From Norana najaformis (taxonomy: Eukaryota; Annelida; Clitellata; Crassiclitellata; Hormogastridae): DNA of 64,000 bases. The translations under genes and the position numbers were made by a program. The notes below the pieces were generated by a model. It searched no databases. It had not been told where the DNA came from and saw only the letters and a list, made by a program, of their open reading frames with translations. Shown piece after piece: positions 1-12,989 of the stretch. Every line of letters starts with the position of its first letter. Position 1 is the stretch's first letter. The stretch spans positions 16,221,952-16,285,951 of the forward strand of contig OZ029927.1 in NCBI GenBank assembly GCA_964023275.1, given 5' to 3'.

Positions 1-833
1 TTTATGCGTGTTGATGTCAGTCATGTGCTGTGTGGAGCACTGTAACATTAATGGAAGTGTGCTTCGTATTCAAGGTCATGTTGTTTTGTGTCATGTGCAC
101 TTACCAGTGTTGCAGTAAATTCACAGATGAAATGTAATAAATTCAAGATTTGTGAGCCTTGCTTTTGTTGTCACTTCTTGTCATCTGTGTGGTGTAAAAA
201 ACTGAAAAGGATATCTGCTGAGATAACCAGCATTTCCTAACTGTAAAGAAAACATTAGATTTTTACAAAGGATATCTGCTGAGAAAGATAACTAGCGTTT
301 CCTAACTGTAAAGATAACTTTAGACTTTTACAAAGGATATCTGCTGATCTTGAGATACTGTAGGTAAAGTAGCATTTCTCAACTCTTAAGAGAATGTTAG
401 ACTTTTAAAAGGGATATCTGCCATGAGATAACTAGTGTTTCTCAACCATGAAGAAAACATTTGACATTTTACATGTTCAGTCTGATTGCTCTGTCCTTGT
501 GGCTGTCAGTAATCGGACTTGACTTGTGTATTGACTGAGTGCTGCCCTCAGAATGTGATTGCTCTTGGAAGCCTCATTTTGTGCAGCTAACGGAGCAAAG
601 ATTGGCAGCACTTAGCAACCACGAATGGTGACAGAGTCAAGTGGTTTAGTGGGCAGAAGAAGAGGACAGTTTGTTTAGTTCGCACCATTTCACGTTTAGG
701 GTTTGCTTTTGAGTTTGCTGTGACAGAATCAGTTAACGTGACAAGGCACAATTAGCAAAAAGGCAGAATTGGGGATAAATCTGTTTGGTTTCACGAGGCT
801 GTATTGTAACATGTGGCACTGGTTGTCTTTTAG
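1..833 (+). other. Intron of the ZNF608/609 gene (upstream end outside window)
   Basis: No coding exon was recognised before the acceptor at 832-833. The stretch holds a four-copy degenerate tandem repeat at 205-472, listed separately. Its assignment to an intron follows from the split glycine codon at 834, which requires an upstream exon. Confidence 0.6.
205..472 (+). repeat. Degenerate tandem repeat, about 62-78 bp unit, 4 copies
   Basis: Each unit begins AAAGGATATCTGCTGAGA (with changes), passes through a CATTTCCTAACTGTAAAGA-like middle and ends TTAGACTTTTAC. Units start near 205, 267, 332 and 409. Copies 1 and 2 are closest; copies 3 and 4 have diverged and carry small insertions. Confidence 0.8.
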
Positions 834-3800
834 GGTTGCTTGTTGTAAATGTTACTTGGCGTGGCAAGACGTATGTGGGCACACTGATGGATTCCACCAA
901 GCATCACTGGGCGCCCCCAAGGTGAGGCAATACTTGTATTTTCATTCTACACTTGATCTTCTGCCTGCCTCTTGCTTTTATGTCCAATTTTGTAATTCAG
1001 TAACGAACTTTGAGGTGGTGCACACGATAGTCTAGTGGTTGGCATGCTGGTTTGTGTCTACCCAGAGGTTGGGGTTCAAATCCCCACCAGGGCAGAAATT
1101 TGTTTTGGGATTTTGACTCCACTTGCATCCCTTGTGTAATTTTTTGTAATTGTAAATTGAGGTTTATAAAGCACCTGTTAGAGGATAAACTCAACAAAGG
1201 TGCTTCCAGCCCGAAAAAGTAAAATCACTGTTAAACAGTACAGTCTTTAGGCGCCTGCGGAACACTGAGAGGGGCAGAGAAAGGAGCTCAAGTCACAATG
1301 TAATTCAGCTATGAGTACACTGAATGTAGTACACTATCGGTGGGAAGATCAGACGGTGCAGGAGAGGACTGGCCAGCCACCTACCTTCATATACCGAGGT
1401 TAAGAAAAATAAAGTTATGCTAACAGTTCATATCCATGGCTGCCTTGCAGGACTAGTTTAAAGGACTGCTGGTATTCTTCTTTGAGTTCATTGAGATCTT
1501 ATTAATCTTATTAAAAGGTCTTAGTCTGAAAACAGCAAGTACTTAATAAGCCAAAACAGCAAATACTTAATAAACCAAAACATCAAATACTTAATAAACC
1601 AAAACATCAAATACTTAATAAACCAAAACATCAAATACTTAATAAACCAAAACAGCAAATACTTAATAAACCAAAACAGCAAATACTTAATAAACCAAAA
1701 CAGCAAATACTTAATAAACCAAAACAGCAAATACTTAATAAACCAAAACAGCAAATACTTAATAAACCAAAACATCAAATACTTAATAAACCAAAACAGC
1801 AAATACTTAATAAACCAAAACAGCAAATACTTAATAAGCCATAAGATTCACAGACATCAATTTTTTGGCAATGATGTACAGTCACTAATTAAAAAGGCAG
1901 AAAATTATGTAGCAAGTTGAAGTATACTTTATTTTTAAAGAGCCGTACATGATAGAACTTGACTTATTTCATACTTTTCTAACTGGGCACGCCCTCTTTC
2001 CCACCGCTTTGTACTAGCTCGGCAGCGGCACATTTCCAATACTAGGTTCAAGCCTTTATAAAGAAAATTCTTTAAAAAGAAAAAGCTCTTAAAGAAGCAT
2101 GAGTTTGTGGTTAAGACTTACTTGAAATAGTTGAGCAGTGGAGAGGATGTTGTGATATGTGGATTTATTCGAGCTTTGTGTAACCCTAAGAGCAAGCTGC
2201 CATCTGTTTGCCCTTGGGAAATATTCAAGTATCTGCTGCATCTCTAGGCTAGAGATAGTAAACTGACAGCAGTGAAACTCTGGCCTTTTAGACACCTATG
2301 TACTATAAACCACTTAGCATTTAAAGTCAACAAAAACTTTTGTGTGGACCTCAGTGAATCGTATAGGGCTTCTGTAGAATTTTAGGCAGAAGCAGATAAA
2401 CTGAAAGTGTGTTGAACATTTTTATCTCTGCGTAGGTTTCAAGTTGGGGAAAAATTATGGGTGGTTTGGAATGCCTGAAATAGGAGATTTGGTTAAAACG
2501 TTTTTGAAAAATTTGTGTAAAAAATGAATCGCTGTTAAGTTCAGAGTCCAAGTGTACCAGTGGTTTTATTGCTTTCTGATCACTGTCTATCTATCCAGTT
2601 TAGGGAAGAATGAAACTTCTGGATACAGTTTGGAACAAACAGCATTCCTTTGCATTTTTTTCTCTTTTTTTCTGTTTACGGATCAGTAATTTGATAGGAC
2701 TGAACTGTAAGATAGCAGCTGTTAAGAGTTTAATTGAATAAAGCATCAAAATTATATACGATAAAATAGTTACTTGAAACTGGTTCAAAGGAATTTTATC
2801 GAATATTCTCAATTGGAATAAACTTTATCACCAACAAAATTTTGTGCTGCCATTTTGAGGGGTGAAGGGCATCATATCGTAATAGTTCTTCTCTTCATCC
2901 AGGTCTTGGGTGGGGTTCCTGGGTAGACTGTTGCTACAAAATAAATAATTTAATATATACTGATCTATATTTACATAAGGGTGTGATGTTTATGGAAATC
3001 TGAAACAGCATATCCACATGGTCATCCGTAAATCCAACGCCATCTTCTGGACTGGAGTAGTGGAATCTTTCCTGAATGTTTTCTAATTATGGCCCGGACT
3101 CCACTGTTACCTCCACCCTAACTTCAAATCCTCTGACCCACGAACTGCCCCTGAAAGATCAATTTGTGTTGATAACTGTTGATAATTGTTTTAAATATAT
3201 TAGTTTGAACTATAGATATAACTAAATCGTTACATGACATGAAAACTCTATAATTTTATGAGAAGTCTATTGAATTATTCAGTTCAAAGCTAGATTTGTG
3301 ACAGAATCATTCCTTACTAGAACCCAAGGCCACTTAACCAACTTTGAAAGCAGTGTTGGTCTTTCATTTGTAGTTTTACACAGATCCCTGCGTTCCACAG
3401 CTCCAGGGGTTCCCTTTGCCCACACAAAGACAATTCAGCGGCTGAGCCGTCTGTCTGAAACGATCAGAGACATCTTTTGTGAGCTTCTGATAGTTGTCCA
3501 CACCCTGCTGAAGCTGGCCACACTTCTGAGTATATGCACTGAAGGGGCTTTGTATAAATACAAATTGTATATAAGCATATTTCGTTTATTTTTGTTGCTT
3601 ATCCACAATCTGTTGTTGTTGGAACAGGTTTTCAGGAGATTCGCCAACAAGTGACTTTGAAACTCGAACGCCAAAGGGACGAGGCAAGAGAGGTCGCACA
3701 TGTGCCGTTGCACAGCGAAATGAAGGGAACGGCAGCGACCGAAAGCTGCGTAGCAATCGTTCCAACAAACCATCGGCCACCGTGGCCGCTCCCAGCCCCG

Positions 3801-6800
3801 TTCGAAACGACGCAAGCTCTTTGAAACGCAGCCGAACCGAAACCGCAAGTTCAGACGGGTCGCGTGGGTCCAAGTGCAGCCGGTCGGATTCTCGAACTTC
3901 GGATCTAGGAAACGGAACAGTAGGTGCTTATGGTGAACTTGCCTATGGCGGATTGATCGAATGTCCAGAGGAGAACTGTAGCAAGAAGTATCGCAATTTG
4001 AACGGATTAAGGTACCATCAGACACGAGTCCACAGGTCAACCTGCACTTCTCTTCCGAAGGACTTAAATGATGTGCAGACAGGTAAATACATAAACGACG
4101 ATTTTGTTGAGAACTCGGTTGCTGAAGCGGAAAGGTTTGTTTGGAAAACAAAACCAACCTCAGCGGAATGTTCAAACTCTAAGCGAACAGCACAAAACAC
4201 AAACAAGCTGATGGAGAATGAAACAAAATTCCTGGAATTCCAAAATTCTCTCGAAGAAATGGAATCGCAAGGTAGACCGACTGTCAATGGGATTTCAACT
4301 AAGGAAGAAGGGATGAAGGAGAGAGAAACGGGTCATGGAAAGACTTCTTTCGAAGCTGAGCCTAAGGCAGAGGAGAGTCCTGAACCTGTTTGCACGAATG
4401 CATTAAGCGATGAATCGAACGAACATGGCAAGGGCACATCTGTCGTTACCCCTGGTAAAGGAACAAACTCATTCGCCCCAATAAATGCAGACGATTCTAA
4501 GAAGCTGGGTACAAACAACCACCCCTTAGTAACGCTCACTCCAGTTTTAGTGCCAGCTCGAGTGATGGATGATAGCACCAGTTCTGCAGTTTATCAGATG
4601 TCCTCTGCATCCACTGGAAGCCTAGGTGCAGTTGCTACCGAGCCCTTAGTGCTACCGGCTGCTTCTTTACCGCCTGGAAACACAAGTTCTGAGGATGCAA
4701 AATCTCAGTCATCCAATGCTCAGTCCAGGTCCGACGGAGATCGTGGCAAGAAGTCCAAGTCAGAAAAGTTAGAGCGAAGCAAGGTAAAACTGCCAGGTGG
4801 CAGCATGCCTCGGCCAGTTGTGCCACCAGTATCGGCTTCTTCATCAGTCGGAATGACAAAACCAGCGCTTCTATCACAGGGACCTCCGATGACATTGCAG
4901 ACTGGGCCAGCACAGCAACTGAAGCCAATTCAGCCGAAACCTTTGCTTTCAACCGAGCAAGCGCACCTGAATCTGGTTACGTTGACAGACAAATCAAAGA
5001 AGCGGAAGCGGGAGAAGGAAAAGCTGAAAGAGCAACCTCTCCTTCCCATTGGAACAAAACCTGTTGCCACGAACAAGCCCGGTTTTGGTTCAGAAAATCC
5101 CGAGACTGCACAACATCCATCTCAGAACGCAGCGGTCCTGGTGCCGAGCGCCACTTCGCTAACAGACTATGCCGAACCTGCTAGTAGCCAAGCCGTGCCC
5201 ACAGCGGCTGCCCCAGTCAGCAGCAGTAGCACCAGCAGTGAAAGCTTTGGTCAGATGCAGCTGTCTACGAGTGACTCCTGTCACTTGACCAGTCAACCTG
5301 ACCTCGTACCTGTGACGGCTCGTTGCAGTCCTGCCCTAGGCGCTTTGCCTCGGTTTCCAATGCATCCCACGGCCAGTGAGCAACTGGTTCCCGCCCAGAC
5401 TGCTCCAACCGCTAGATCGAGCGATTCGTCCAACACTGCCAACCAGTCGAACATCCAAATGACACTTCCACCTCCGAGTCCGGTCAGCCAGCAACGTCTT
5501 CATCTGCCAGTCGAGAACATGAACCTACGGCCAGTTGTTGTAAGTCTCCACTCTCCGCTGTCGGCCATGAAGGCTGTTCCTTCGTCTGTGATAAAAAATA
5601 CTTCCGGTTTTGAAATTGGTTCAAACTGTGACTTGCCGAGCGAACCCAAGCCACAACCTGTCGCCGACCCAGATCTTCCAAACCAGCCCCTGTTGACGGA
5701 ACGCAAGCTGCCGATCTTACCCAGCAGCAGTGACTTTATCATGAAGCCTAACGAATCCAGCAGTAAGCCGGCTCCTCACGACGGACTTCACCCAACTTCT
5801 GGCACCAATCCTCCCTTGAATTCACCATGCAAGAAGCCAAAGAACACTTCGGCTAAGCACGCCGATGGTGGCAGCAATCTTACAGACTTTGGCAACCCAC
5901 ACAGTCCGGCTTATTCGGATATTTCAGATGCTAACGACAGTGCGCCCATGTTAGATGCGCCAATGTTGGAGAAGGAGGCTCAGGCTGCTGCTGCTGAGGA
6001 AGAAGAGGTGATCGGCAGCAAAGTATCGCCTAGCCATCCTCAAGACTCGTACGTCTACAGCCCCTTCTACGGCCAGCCTCCGTACCTGACCCCCGCAGTG
6101 TCGTCATCTGACATTCCAGACTGTGGGTCTGTGCTGAAGCCTTCTCTGAGCAAGCCACCGTTGGAGAAGCACCAGACACTGGACAAAGTCAAGACAGAAG
6201 GCGGCAGTGAGAAGCGGTTGGCGGCCGACTCGGTTCCGTTGAGGTCACGACCTGCCGCAGAGATGCCCCTGAAATTCCCCGTCGATCAGCAGCTGCGAGA
6301 ACAGCCACTCCGAGACGACAAGGACACAAGGGAGAAAGGAAGCAGAGTGTTACCGGCACCAGTCCCTTCAAGAACCGATGTGCACAAGTCTCAGCAGCAG
6401 CAGCAGCAGCAGCAGCAACAGCACAAGATGTTCAGTGGGGAGGCAATGCTGCCCCAACAGGCAGCTATGATGCAGCACGTAATAATGCCCCCTTTTGCAA
6501 TCGGTGCACAGTTCGGATATTACAGTCAGGAATACAGCAGTGAGATGCAGAGAATATTTCAGCTTCAGCAGCAGCAGCAGCAGGAAGCGAGAAGACATGA
6601 CCAGCCTAGCATCTCCAAGTTACAGCCTGAGAGTGCAGGAGACCACAGTAAGACCAGGCAGACTGGAAAGGTTCCAGCTGATGGAAAGCCTCTGCCAACG
6701 CCACCAAGCCTTATACCGGATCGCAACCGCCACGACCTCAAGGACGATGCAGATCGCAGCCGGGAAAAGCAGCTGGAAAATCGAAAACTTTCCAAGGATG

Positions 6801-8386
6801 GGATTGAGGTAAAGAACCTCACGGACGTCGGAGGAACAAAGCCTGAGGGGGGTTACGACATGAAAACGCTAGTTGATCGTCCGGACTTACAGAGGTACTG
6901 CATACAGCCACACTTTCTTGAGCAACAGCAGCAGCGACTTAATGAGCATCAATCGCACAAATCGATGATGGAGTCGGGAGTCGGAGGCTGTAAGCCATCG
7001 GCTGTAGTTGCACCGCAGGCTAGGGATAAGAACACTTCGTCGATGGCTGGCATTGTCGGCAACACCCCACTTCTCCACGGTTTGAAGCAGTCATCGAGAG
7101 AAGACGCACAGGGTCGTGGACACGAGGGCCACAGGTCGCATCGAGACTCCCAGAAGAACCCATCAATGACACCACCCCAACAGCACACCATGCAGCACAA
7201 AAGCAGCGCCGGTACTTCGCGCGACAGTTCGGCCGGGCGTGTCCAGAAGGATACAGGTGACCGTGGCAATGCGAAAGAAGATTCCGGACCGTCAGGCAGC
7301 AGAGGTGTCATTTCCAAGGTGAAGGATGAAGCTCCCATGACGTCACTTCCTGTCTCCATGCCTACGGGTATTCCTGCTCCCTATGCTCCTTACTACGGAC
7401 ACTACCTTCCTCCGACACCTTACGGTGGCGCCATGCCATTTGATCCGACCCATGCCCCTCTGTACCCGGGAATGATGGGATATGCGCCGGCTCCATACAT
7501 CCACCCGGCGCAGATGCTGTCTCCGGCGCTTGCAATGGCCTCGGCTGACGTCAAGCCGTGTGACATCCTTGCACCGTCGCAGCAGCCGGCATTCTTCTCG
7601 AACGAAGGCCAGACCCATAAGATCCACGAACTTAAGGAGGTTGCCAAGATGCAGCAGGGGGCAGATGGGTCGCAACCGTCACCCGGCAACCGCGATCCCA
7701 GCCGACCGAAGTCGAGCGGCGGCAGCCATTCGTTAGGAAAGGACAGCGAACACAGCTCGCCTCCTACCCAACGGCACGTCCATACCCATCACCACATGCA
7801 CGTCGTTGGACTTCCCTATCGATTTGTTGGCGATGGTAAGTTGTTATAATTTATTACTTTTTAATGTGATACAGGATTTGTTTAGGTTCCCATTCAAGAC
7901 GTGTAATTAGAAGCACTGGTTTTGACTTAATTCCTGCAGAACGTTTGGAGCAAGTATTCTAGATTGAGATGCGCCAAGATATTGATCCGTAGCATGCATC
8001 CCCTTATCAGTAGTACCCACAGTAGATTTGTAAGAAGTCAGAGATAAAAAAAACTGTACGTTACGTTAATACTCTTATGAAGAGTGTATTTATAATGTCT
8101 GTCTTGATATGAAGTAGTCATGTAGGAAGTAAGTTTTACAATCATTTCTGTCATAATATTTCTTGTGAGATCAGATACATGATTTGTCGTTAAGGTAACC
8201 GGACTTGAACTTGAGCTGTCTCAATGGATTTTATTAAATTCAGATATGTATGTAGACGCATTACAAAATTTACCAGAAAGCGTTTCTGATGTACGCTGTT
8301 GTTCTTTTGTAGCGGCCATCATCGCTTCCCAGCAGGCAGCAGCCGCAACCGACGCCACCCAGATTCCCAGACCCTTCTTAAAGTGA
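834..8386 (+). CDS. ZNF609: ZNF608/ZNF609 (scribbler-like) zinc-finger protein, 3' part of gene
   Basis: Three coding exons: 834-921, 3628-7835 and 8313-8386, with GT-AG borders and matching phases. The first encodes a block like [13 protein letters not shown] ending WAPPR, as in vertebrate ZNF608/609. The second opens with [10 protein letters not shown] and RGRGKRGR, then a single C2H2 finger near 3962-4033 (C-x4-C-x12-H-x4-H, within [18 protein letters not shown]). Further family blocks are LKPIQPKP and SPAYSDISD. The last exon encodes [11 protein letters not shown] and stops at 8384, like the AxVASQQ tail of the vertebrate proteins. About 1,455 residues are present; the N-terminal exons lie upstream of the window. 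The protein is low complexity and rich in Ser, Pro and Gln, with two polyglutamine runs (about 6391-6423 and 6562-6582). Vertebrate and fly relatives are nuclear transcriptional regulators important in neural development. Whether it is nearer ZNF608 or ZNF609 is undecided; invertebrates usually have one gene. Confidence 0.92.
1010..1500 (+). mobile_element. tRNA-derived SINE (family 4) interrupted by a family 3 repeat
   Basis: Positions 1013-1095 look like a degenerate tRNA: an A-box-like TAGTCTAGTGGTTGG and a B-box GGTTCAAATCC. The body resumes at about 1301-1500 (AGAAGATCAGACGG and CCGAG.TTAAGAA blocks) and matches 44785-45010. Between them, 1137-1300 matches 41193-41350 and 45183-45345, so the family 3 unit appears to have inserted into the SINE. 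Confidence 0.7.
1529..1842 (+). repeat. 24-bp minisatellite, about 13 copies
   Basis: The unit is AAAACAGCAAATACTTAATA plus AACC, with single-base variants (CAG/CAT at one position). Because 24 is divisible by 3, the minus strand reads as an open frame of repeated FWFIKYLL; this is a by-product of the period, not evidence of a gene. Confidence 0.95.
7836..8312 (+). other. Last intron of the ZNF608/609 gene
   Basis: Donor GTAAG at 7836 and acceptor TTTTGTAG at 8305-8312. The intron is AT-rich. Skipping it by read-through adds only a few residues before a stop at 7847. Confidence 0.9.
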
Positions 8387-10735
8387 AGCGAAGCCAATCG
8401 TCATTGCATCGTTATAGATTTTAGATTCTTATCATGCCTAGCAGCCATGTGGCTTGACCGTTGTGTTAGCCATACTGGCTGGTCGTTTAGAAAAGCAGCC
8501 GTTTGATGGCTAGGTCATTGTTTTAGCCTTGCTGGCTTGTTAGTTGAGAAAGCAGTGGCTAGACGACAGAGAGCCGTGCTGGTTGGTCGTTTGCAAAGGC
8601 AACCGTCTTTCTGTGACTCGTCTCTCTGTGCAACTTCGAACGTTAGCGACTTGTAGACATGTAGTAAATTGACAGTTAACTAGTGCACTATCCAGTTGGA
8701 GTGGAGCATAGAATAGGCTCAGAAGTCTTCCCCATGTTGTGTGCCGTAAAGTACAGTTTAGGAGAAAGTGACTGTGAATATGGGGTTAAAAAGACCATCT
8801 GTATGTAATCTGTTTCACTGAGTGAATTTAAGTCCATGTGATTTTTGTGTTGGTAGGCCTTTGTAACATTGACAATTACCGTACATTCTCTTCCTTGTCC
8901 GCTGTGATGCTGTGAGAAAGGGGAGCATCTGTGAAATGGTCTGGCAATACTTTCATTAATTTTAATTAAAAATATTGGTAAAATATGCACGAAATTAACC
9001 GACTGCGGTGAAGTCAAGAACTTCGTAATAGGGTCAAGAAATATTCCTTTCATTCTTGTACAACAGTCTGTGAACTTTGCACTTGTCATGCAGCAAAATG
9101 GATTCTGTTACTGCTTTCTGAAGCCAATGTAATTCTAGACCTTAGAAGCTTGAAATTCTTGCTGTAATACCCGGAAGTTTTCCGCAACCATTTGCAAACT
9201 GAATAATGGGACATGATGTTGGTTTGTATTGCCGAGTGCTTTCCTGCGCACATGCAAGTGGTGTCCATGCGAGTGTGTGTGTGTGTGTGGGTGGATAGGC
9301 AAGTCTAATTTTAGCAATGACTAATGTTGAACTCTGCACCTGAAGTCTTTAAGTGTGAATTTTTATCCACGGAGTCCAAAGTATCGTAACTGCTAGCACG
9401 TGTTTCGGTTTTAGCATCGGTGTCCTCCCTCTCTCGTAGGTTTCACCACTGCCTCTTTAGCTCAACCACTATGTGGTATTCAGGTCCACATCATGGATTT
9501 TGTTAGCTGTGGCCGTCTGGCCTTCAGTGAACCAATGTCTGTTATTAATGTGTAAGTTTATGTGGTTGTATAAGCTGTATGCAAATTGGTCAGACGTAAA
9601 AGTAATGGTGACGAGATCCAAAATGGTTTTAAAACTAATTAAATGTATTACTACTCTGGAATTGTTTGATTTTAACAATCAGCATTAAGCAGTAGATATG
9701 GAAACTACTAATCCAGCAGGCTTGACGAATGTTGGACTTAAATTTTGTGTTTCAGTTTGAGTAAGTTCAACAGTAGCAGAACAGCCCCAGCTGTCACAAT
9801 ATTTTACTTCTTACAACACCTGTCAAACCTAAAGAAAAACAAGTTCAGTTATGCAACATATTAAAAGTTTGCATAGCAGAGTGCTTTCTTTTCAATGGAC
9901 AATAGGTGGTGTTTGTAATGATGACAGTTCATAAACCATAGTAAGTAGCAAGCTACTTCTAGAGAGCTTTAATGTCAACTGTCAGCACCAGTGAAGAGAA
10001 TTTCAAGTTTCTGAAACCACGAAATACATTTGACCTCCTGAATAGATATCGGAAGTCTGTTCCACACACATAAACATATGTCCACATGGACCAGGAACTC
10101 GCAGTGTCCGATCACCCGCACAAATCTTAGTTGCTAGCACGAAGACTTTGGCAGGCTGTGATGATTTCAGCCTACAGGTCGTTGGAGAGCAGCTTGGTGC
10201 GGTCTGTGAGATAGCATGGCACACACTCATATATGAAAGATAATGCTTGGATTTGATGTTTGGCGATCATGAGTGTTTTCATAGTTTATAACTCATTTAT
10301 CACATATTTAATGCTTTTGTGAAGGACTGAAAAAATTATATGCATCACAATTAAAAAATAAGTACTTCATAATAAGAAACAAGGCAGTTACGACCTGAGC
10401 ACATGCTGCTATATGACTCTGCTTCGGGTAGCAAAAGACGTTCAGTTTCATTATTACTTGATAACCAACCGACCAACTGCATAATCAGAAATAAGGCAAC
10501 AAACCTAAGCATGTATTGCCACAATTTCTCCGACTTCAACGAGAGCAATGACTTCACATTTGTGGTTACTGAACGTCAAAGTATGAAACGGATTGCCACA
10601 TCACTCATTTTCAGGTGTAAATCCTTAGCCGCCAGAGCTGTACCGTCGTTACCCAAGGTCTCGTTATCTCTGATGAACGTTCTGGGAAATGAATGCTAGA
10701 GGCACAGGGCTTTGCATCTTGATCGACAAGAAAAG
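8387..10735. other. Convergent 3' region between ZNF608/609 and PMVK
   Basis: Both flanking genes end here, so it should contain both 3' UTRs. No further coding exon was recognised. ATTAAA-type polyadenylation candidates for the plus strand lie near 8964 and 9638. On the minus strand only weak AT-rich candidates were seen. A short GT run is at 9273-9289. Confidence 0.6.
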
Positions 10736-12989
10736 TCACTGCTCAGTCTTCAGTCTCCTTTCTACATCATATACTATTTGGCTTAATTGCTCCTCTAAAA
10801 GCCGTTCATCGCCATCGTTTGAAATAATCATATCAAAGTCGATGCCAGAGTCCAGGTCGCATTCTGATTCAGCATTGTCGATTTCTAAACATAAATAACG
10901 GTTAGGTTCAGTTCCACGTCAGGCAAGTAACATGCTTCCAGTATTTATTATGTACACCATAAACAAAAAAAGAACTTCTACAATAATCCAACAACTAATG
11001 GCAATTATTATTAAAGCTTAACCCAAACTAGTCGAAATTTAGTTCAATGACCACAGATTTAATTTAACTATATTTTAACATATACTGGTAACTCATGGCA
11101 ACCCTGACATTCCAGCAATGATAACTAGACGATATAGTCAGAGTTTCGTAGCTGCTCTACCATCTGTCTGAAATAACCTAATGCTTGGCATCCATAGCCA
11201 CCAACAGCGAATCAATGGATTTAGAATAATAACAATGATAATAATGATAGTAGTAATAGTAATAATAATAAATCTACCTGGACTGAACCGCCAGTCTCGG
11301 GTAGTTCTCACTTCCTCTGAAGCAGTCACTCGTATTGTGGTTGCTCGCTTGCCATAGCTACCCACAAGAAACCTGATATCGGTTTTACGTCGTGCATCAC
11401 TGATTATCCAGACGGGCTTTTCAGATCCTGGACCATTTGCCACAATTCTTATGAAGTACCCTGCATCCTTATTTCTCTTTTCCTCACCCCATCGAATCAT
11501 GTCGGCTCGATAGGTCTCCTTGTAGCTGCTCGAATCCAGAAGTCTGTCCAAGCATAAGTCATGTTCCTGCATAACAGACAAATATTTAACATATTTTCAG
11601 TCAAACACGTTTATTCGTAATTGTAATCATAAGCTTCAGATTTTGAGTTTCCAGTGACAGCTGAGTTGTGGGAACCAGCTTATTCACAAGCGCTCAGTCA
11701 AAACAGAATCGATAGACAGGAAGGGTTCAGTTCCAGGTCAATAACTACTAGTCAGGCACTGCTTCTACTTGGTACTTACTCGCTCAGTACTTATTCCGTC
11801 ATGTGTAAATTCTACTAATCTGGTGACCGTATTGCTTTCATCTCCACTAGTTTTTGCCTACTCTCATTAAGTTTGTTAATATTACAAATTCAATTTATGA
11901 ATAACAATATTTTAATATTATAATTTAAAAATAAAAACAATACTAATAATAATGTAATAGCAACAATAACAGAGAAATAATTGAAGGTCCAAAGGAACTG
12001 CCTGTTACTTTTCTTGAGAAGTTTCTATACAGTTCAATTAAAACCTGTATTGTCTTTCTGTCTTGACTAAACCTTCACGTTTCACCAAGCTGATCCTCCT
12101 TAGACTTAAGACTTGCACGTTTCAGCATGCTCATTCTTATCAGACAATCTCTGTGTCACAAGATAGACTTCCTGGCACTGACTGATGACTTTTGCATTAT
12201 TACAACTGTAGTGTGTACGTTTACAATAGTATAAAACCACAAATGAATTATCTAGTTGACAAATTGCAAAAGAATAGCAATTTTGGTTATATTCATGCGC
12301 AAAAACTACCAGGTCATCAAGGCAGTGCTAACTTACTTTAGCATACTGACTCTTCAGAGGCTCGGACAGTCGCAGTATTGCACATTTATCTGAGCCTAAT
12401 CTAAAAATTAACAACAAACTACAGTGTAGTAAGTTAATATTCAATACATGATCCCTTCTGTTCCCATTAGCCCTTAGCAAATAAATTCTTCGTCAGCATA
12501 TTTAAATTAAAAATTATCAGTGCGGCGTAAGCTGGAATCGTGTCTCTAAGAATCGCAATGCTCTTTACAAAATTTCATCATGTAGGCAGCACAGAAAGAT
12601 TACATGGATAGAAAATTCAGACTTAAGTTCTTTAGGCGAGTTTGTATCTAAGTTCTTGTAGTCGCATATCGAGGCGCTTTTGCGTCATAAATGCTTATAA
12701 TTAATTAATTTTGACATAAGTACCGTGAGTGCTTTTTACTCGTAAACAGCATTTCTTCATTTTGACCTAATTAGCCAAGTCAAGCCAACCGGTGTTTTCA
12801 CGGTCGCAATCAAGACAAGAGGCAATTTCAATCAGCGTCATTATAATTATTTCCGCATGTAAAATTAAAAGCGTAAATCGAATTATACTTTTTCTGTAAT
12901 ATGTCTGTAACGTAATCCTTTCCAGTTTTCCTTTTTCCGCTAAAAATTAGAACCACCCGTGGGGATCGATCTTCTCCGGTCAATGCCAT
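10736..12989 (-). CDS. PMVK: Phosphomevalonate kinase
   Basis: Four minus-strand exons: 12989-12889, 12400-12337, 11566-11278 and 10884-10736. Borders are GT-AG and phases close exactly to 200 residues (human: 192). The ATG at 12989 has a good context (A at -3, G at +4). Exon 1 carries the nucleotide-binding loop SGKRKTGKDYV. Exon 2 reads LGSDKCAILRLSEPLKSQYA. Exon 3 carries YRADMIRWGEEKR and WIISDARRKTDI. Exon 4 carries IDNAESECDLD and ends in a charged helix. All blocks are in the order of animal PMVK. The enzyme phosphorylates mevalonate 5-phosphate to the diphosphate with ATP, in sterol and isoprenoid synthesis. Animal PMVK belongs to the NMP-kinase-like group, unrelated to the GHMP-type yeast enzyme. 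It lies head to head with endophilin A and tail to tail with the ZNF608/609 gene. No C-terminal peroxisomal SRL-type signal is seen; it ends KTEQ. Confidence 0.95.
11613..11759 (+). repeat. Interspersed repeat family 1, copy 1
   Basis: Contains GGGAACCAGCTTATTCACAA, CGCTCAGTCAAAACAGAATC and GGTTCAGTTCCAGGTCA, the diagnostic blocks of a family found at least 11 times in this window. This copy lies in the second intron of PMVK, opposite to the gene. Confidence 0.85.

Larger units (their letters stand above)
922..3627 (+). other. Intron of the ZNF608/609 gene, 2.7 kb
   Basis: Donor GTGAGG follows WAPPR; the acceptor is AACAG at 3623-3627. The split codon (AG/G, Arg) sits at the same place as an Arg-Phe junction in the vertebrate protein. 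It contains a composite SINE at 1010-1500 and a 24-bp minisatellite at 1529-1842. The rest (1843-3627) is AT-rich with no feature I can name. Confidence 0.8.

Noticed and set aside
1013-1095. Functional tRNA gene
   Set aside because: A and B boxes are present but the acceptor and anticodon stems do not pair, and the sequence continues into a repeat body; it is a SINE head.
1521-1826. 101-residue minus-strand frame of FWFIKYLL repeats
   Set aside because: Produced by a 24-bp minisatellite whose period is a multiple of three.
3298-3654. 118-residue plus-strand frame upstream of the large ZNF608/609 exon
   Set aside because: It lies in intron sequence and reads a different frame from the exon at its end; no family motifs.
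3435-4175. 246-residue minus-strand frame opposite the ZNF608/609 exon
   Set aside because: The plus strand carries clear family motifs in this interval; the antisense frame is a shadow and shows no recognisable domain.
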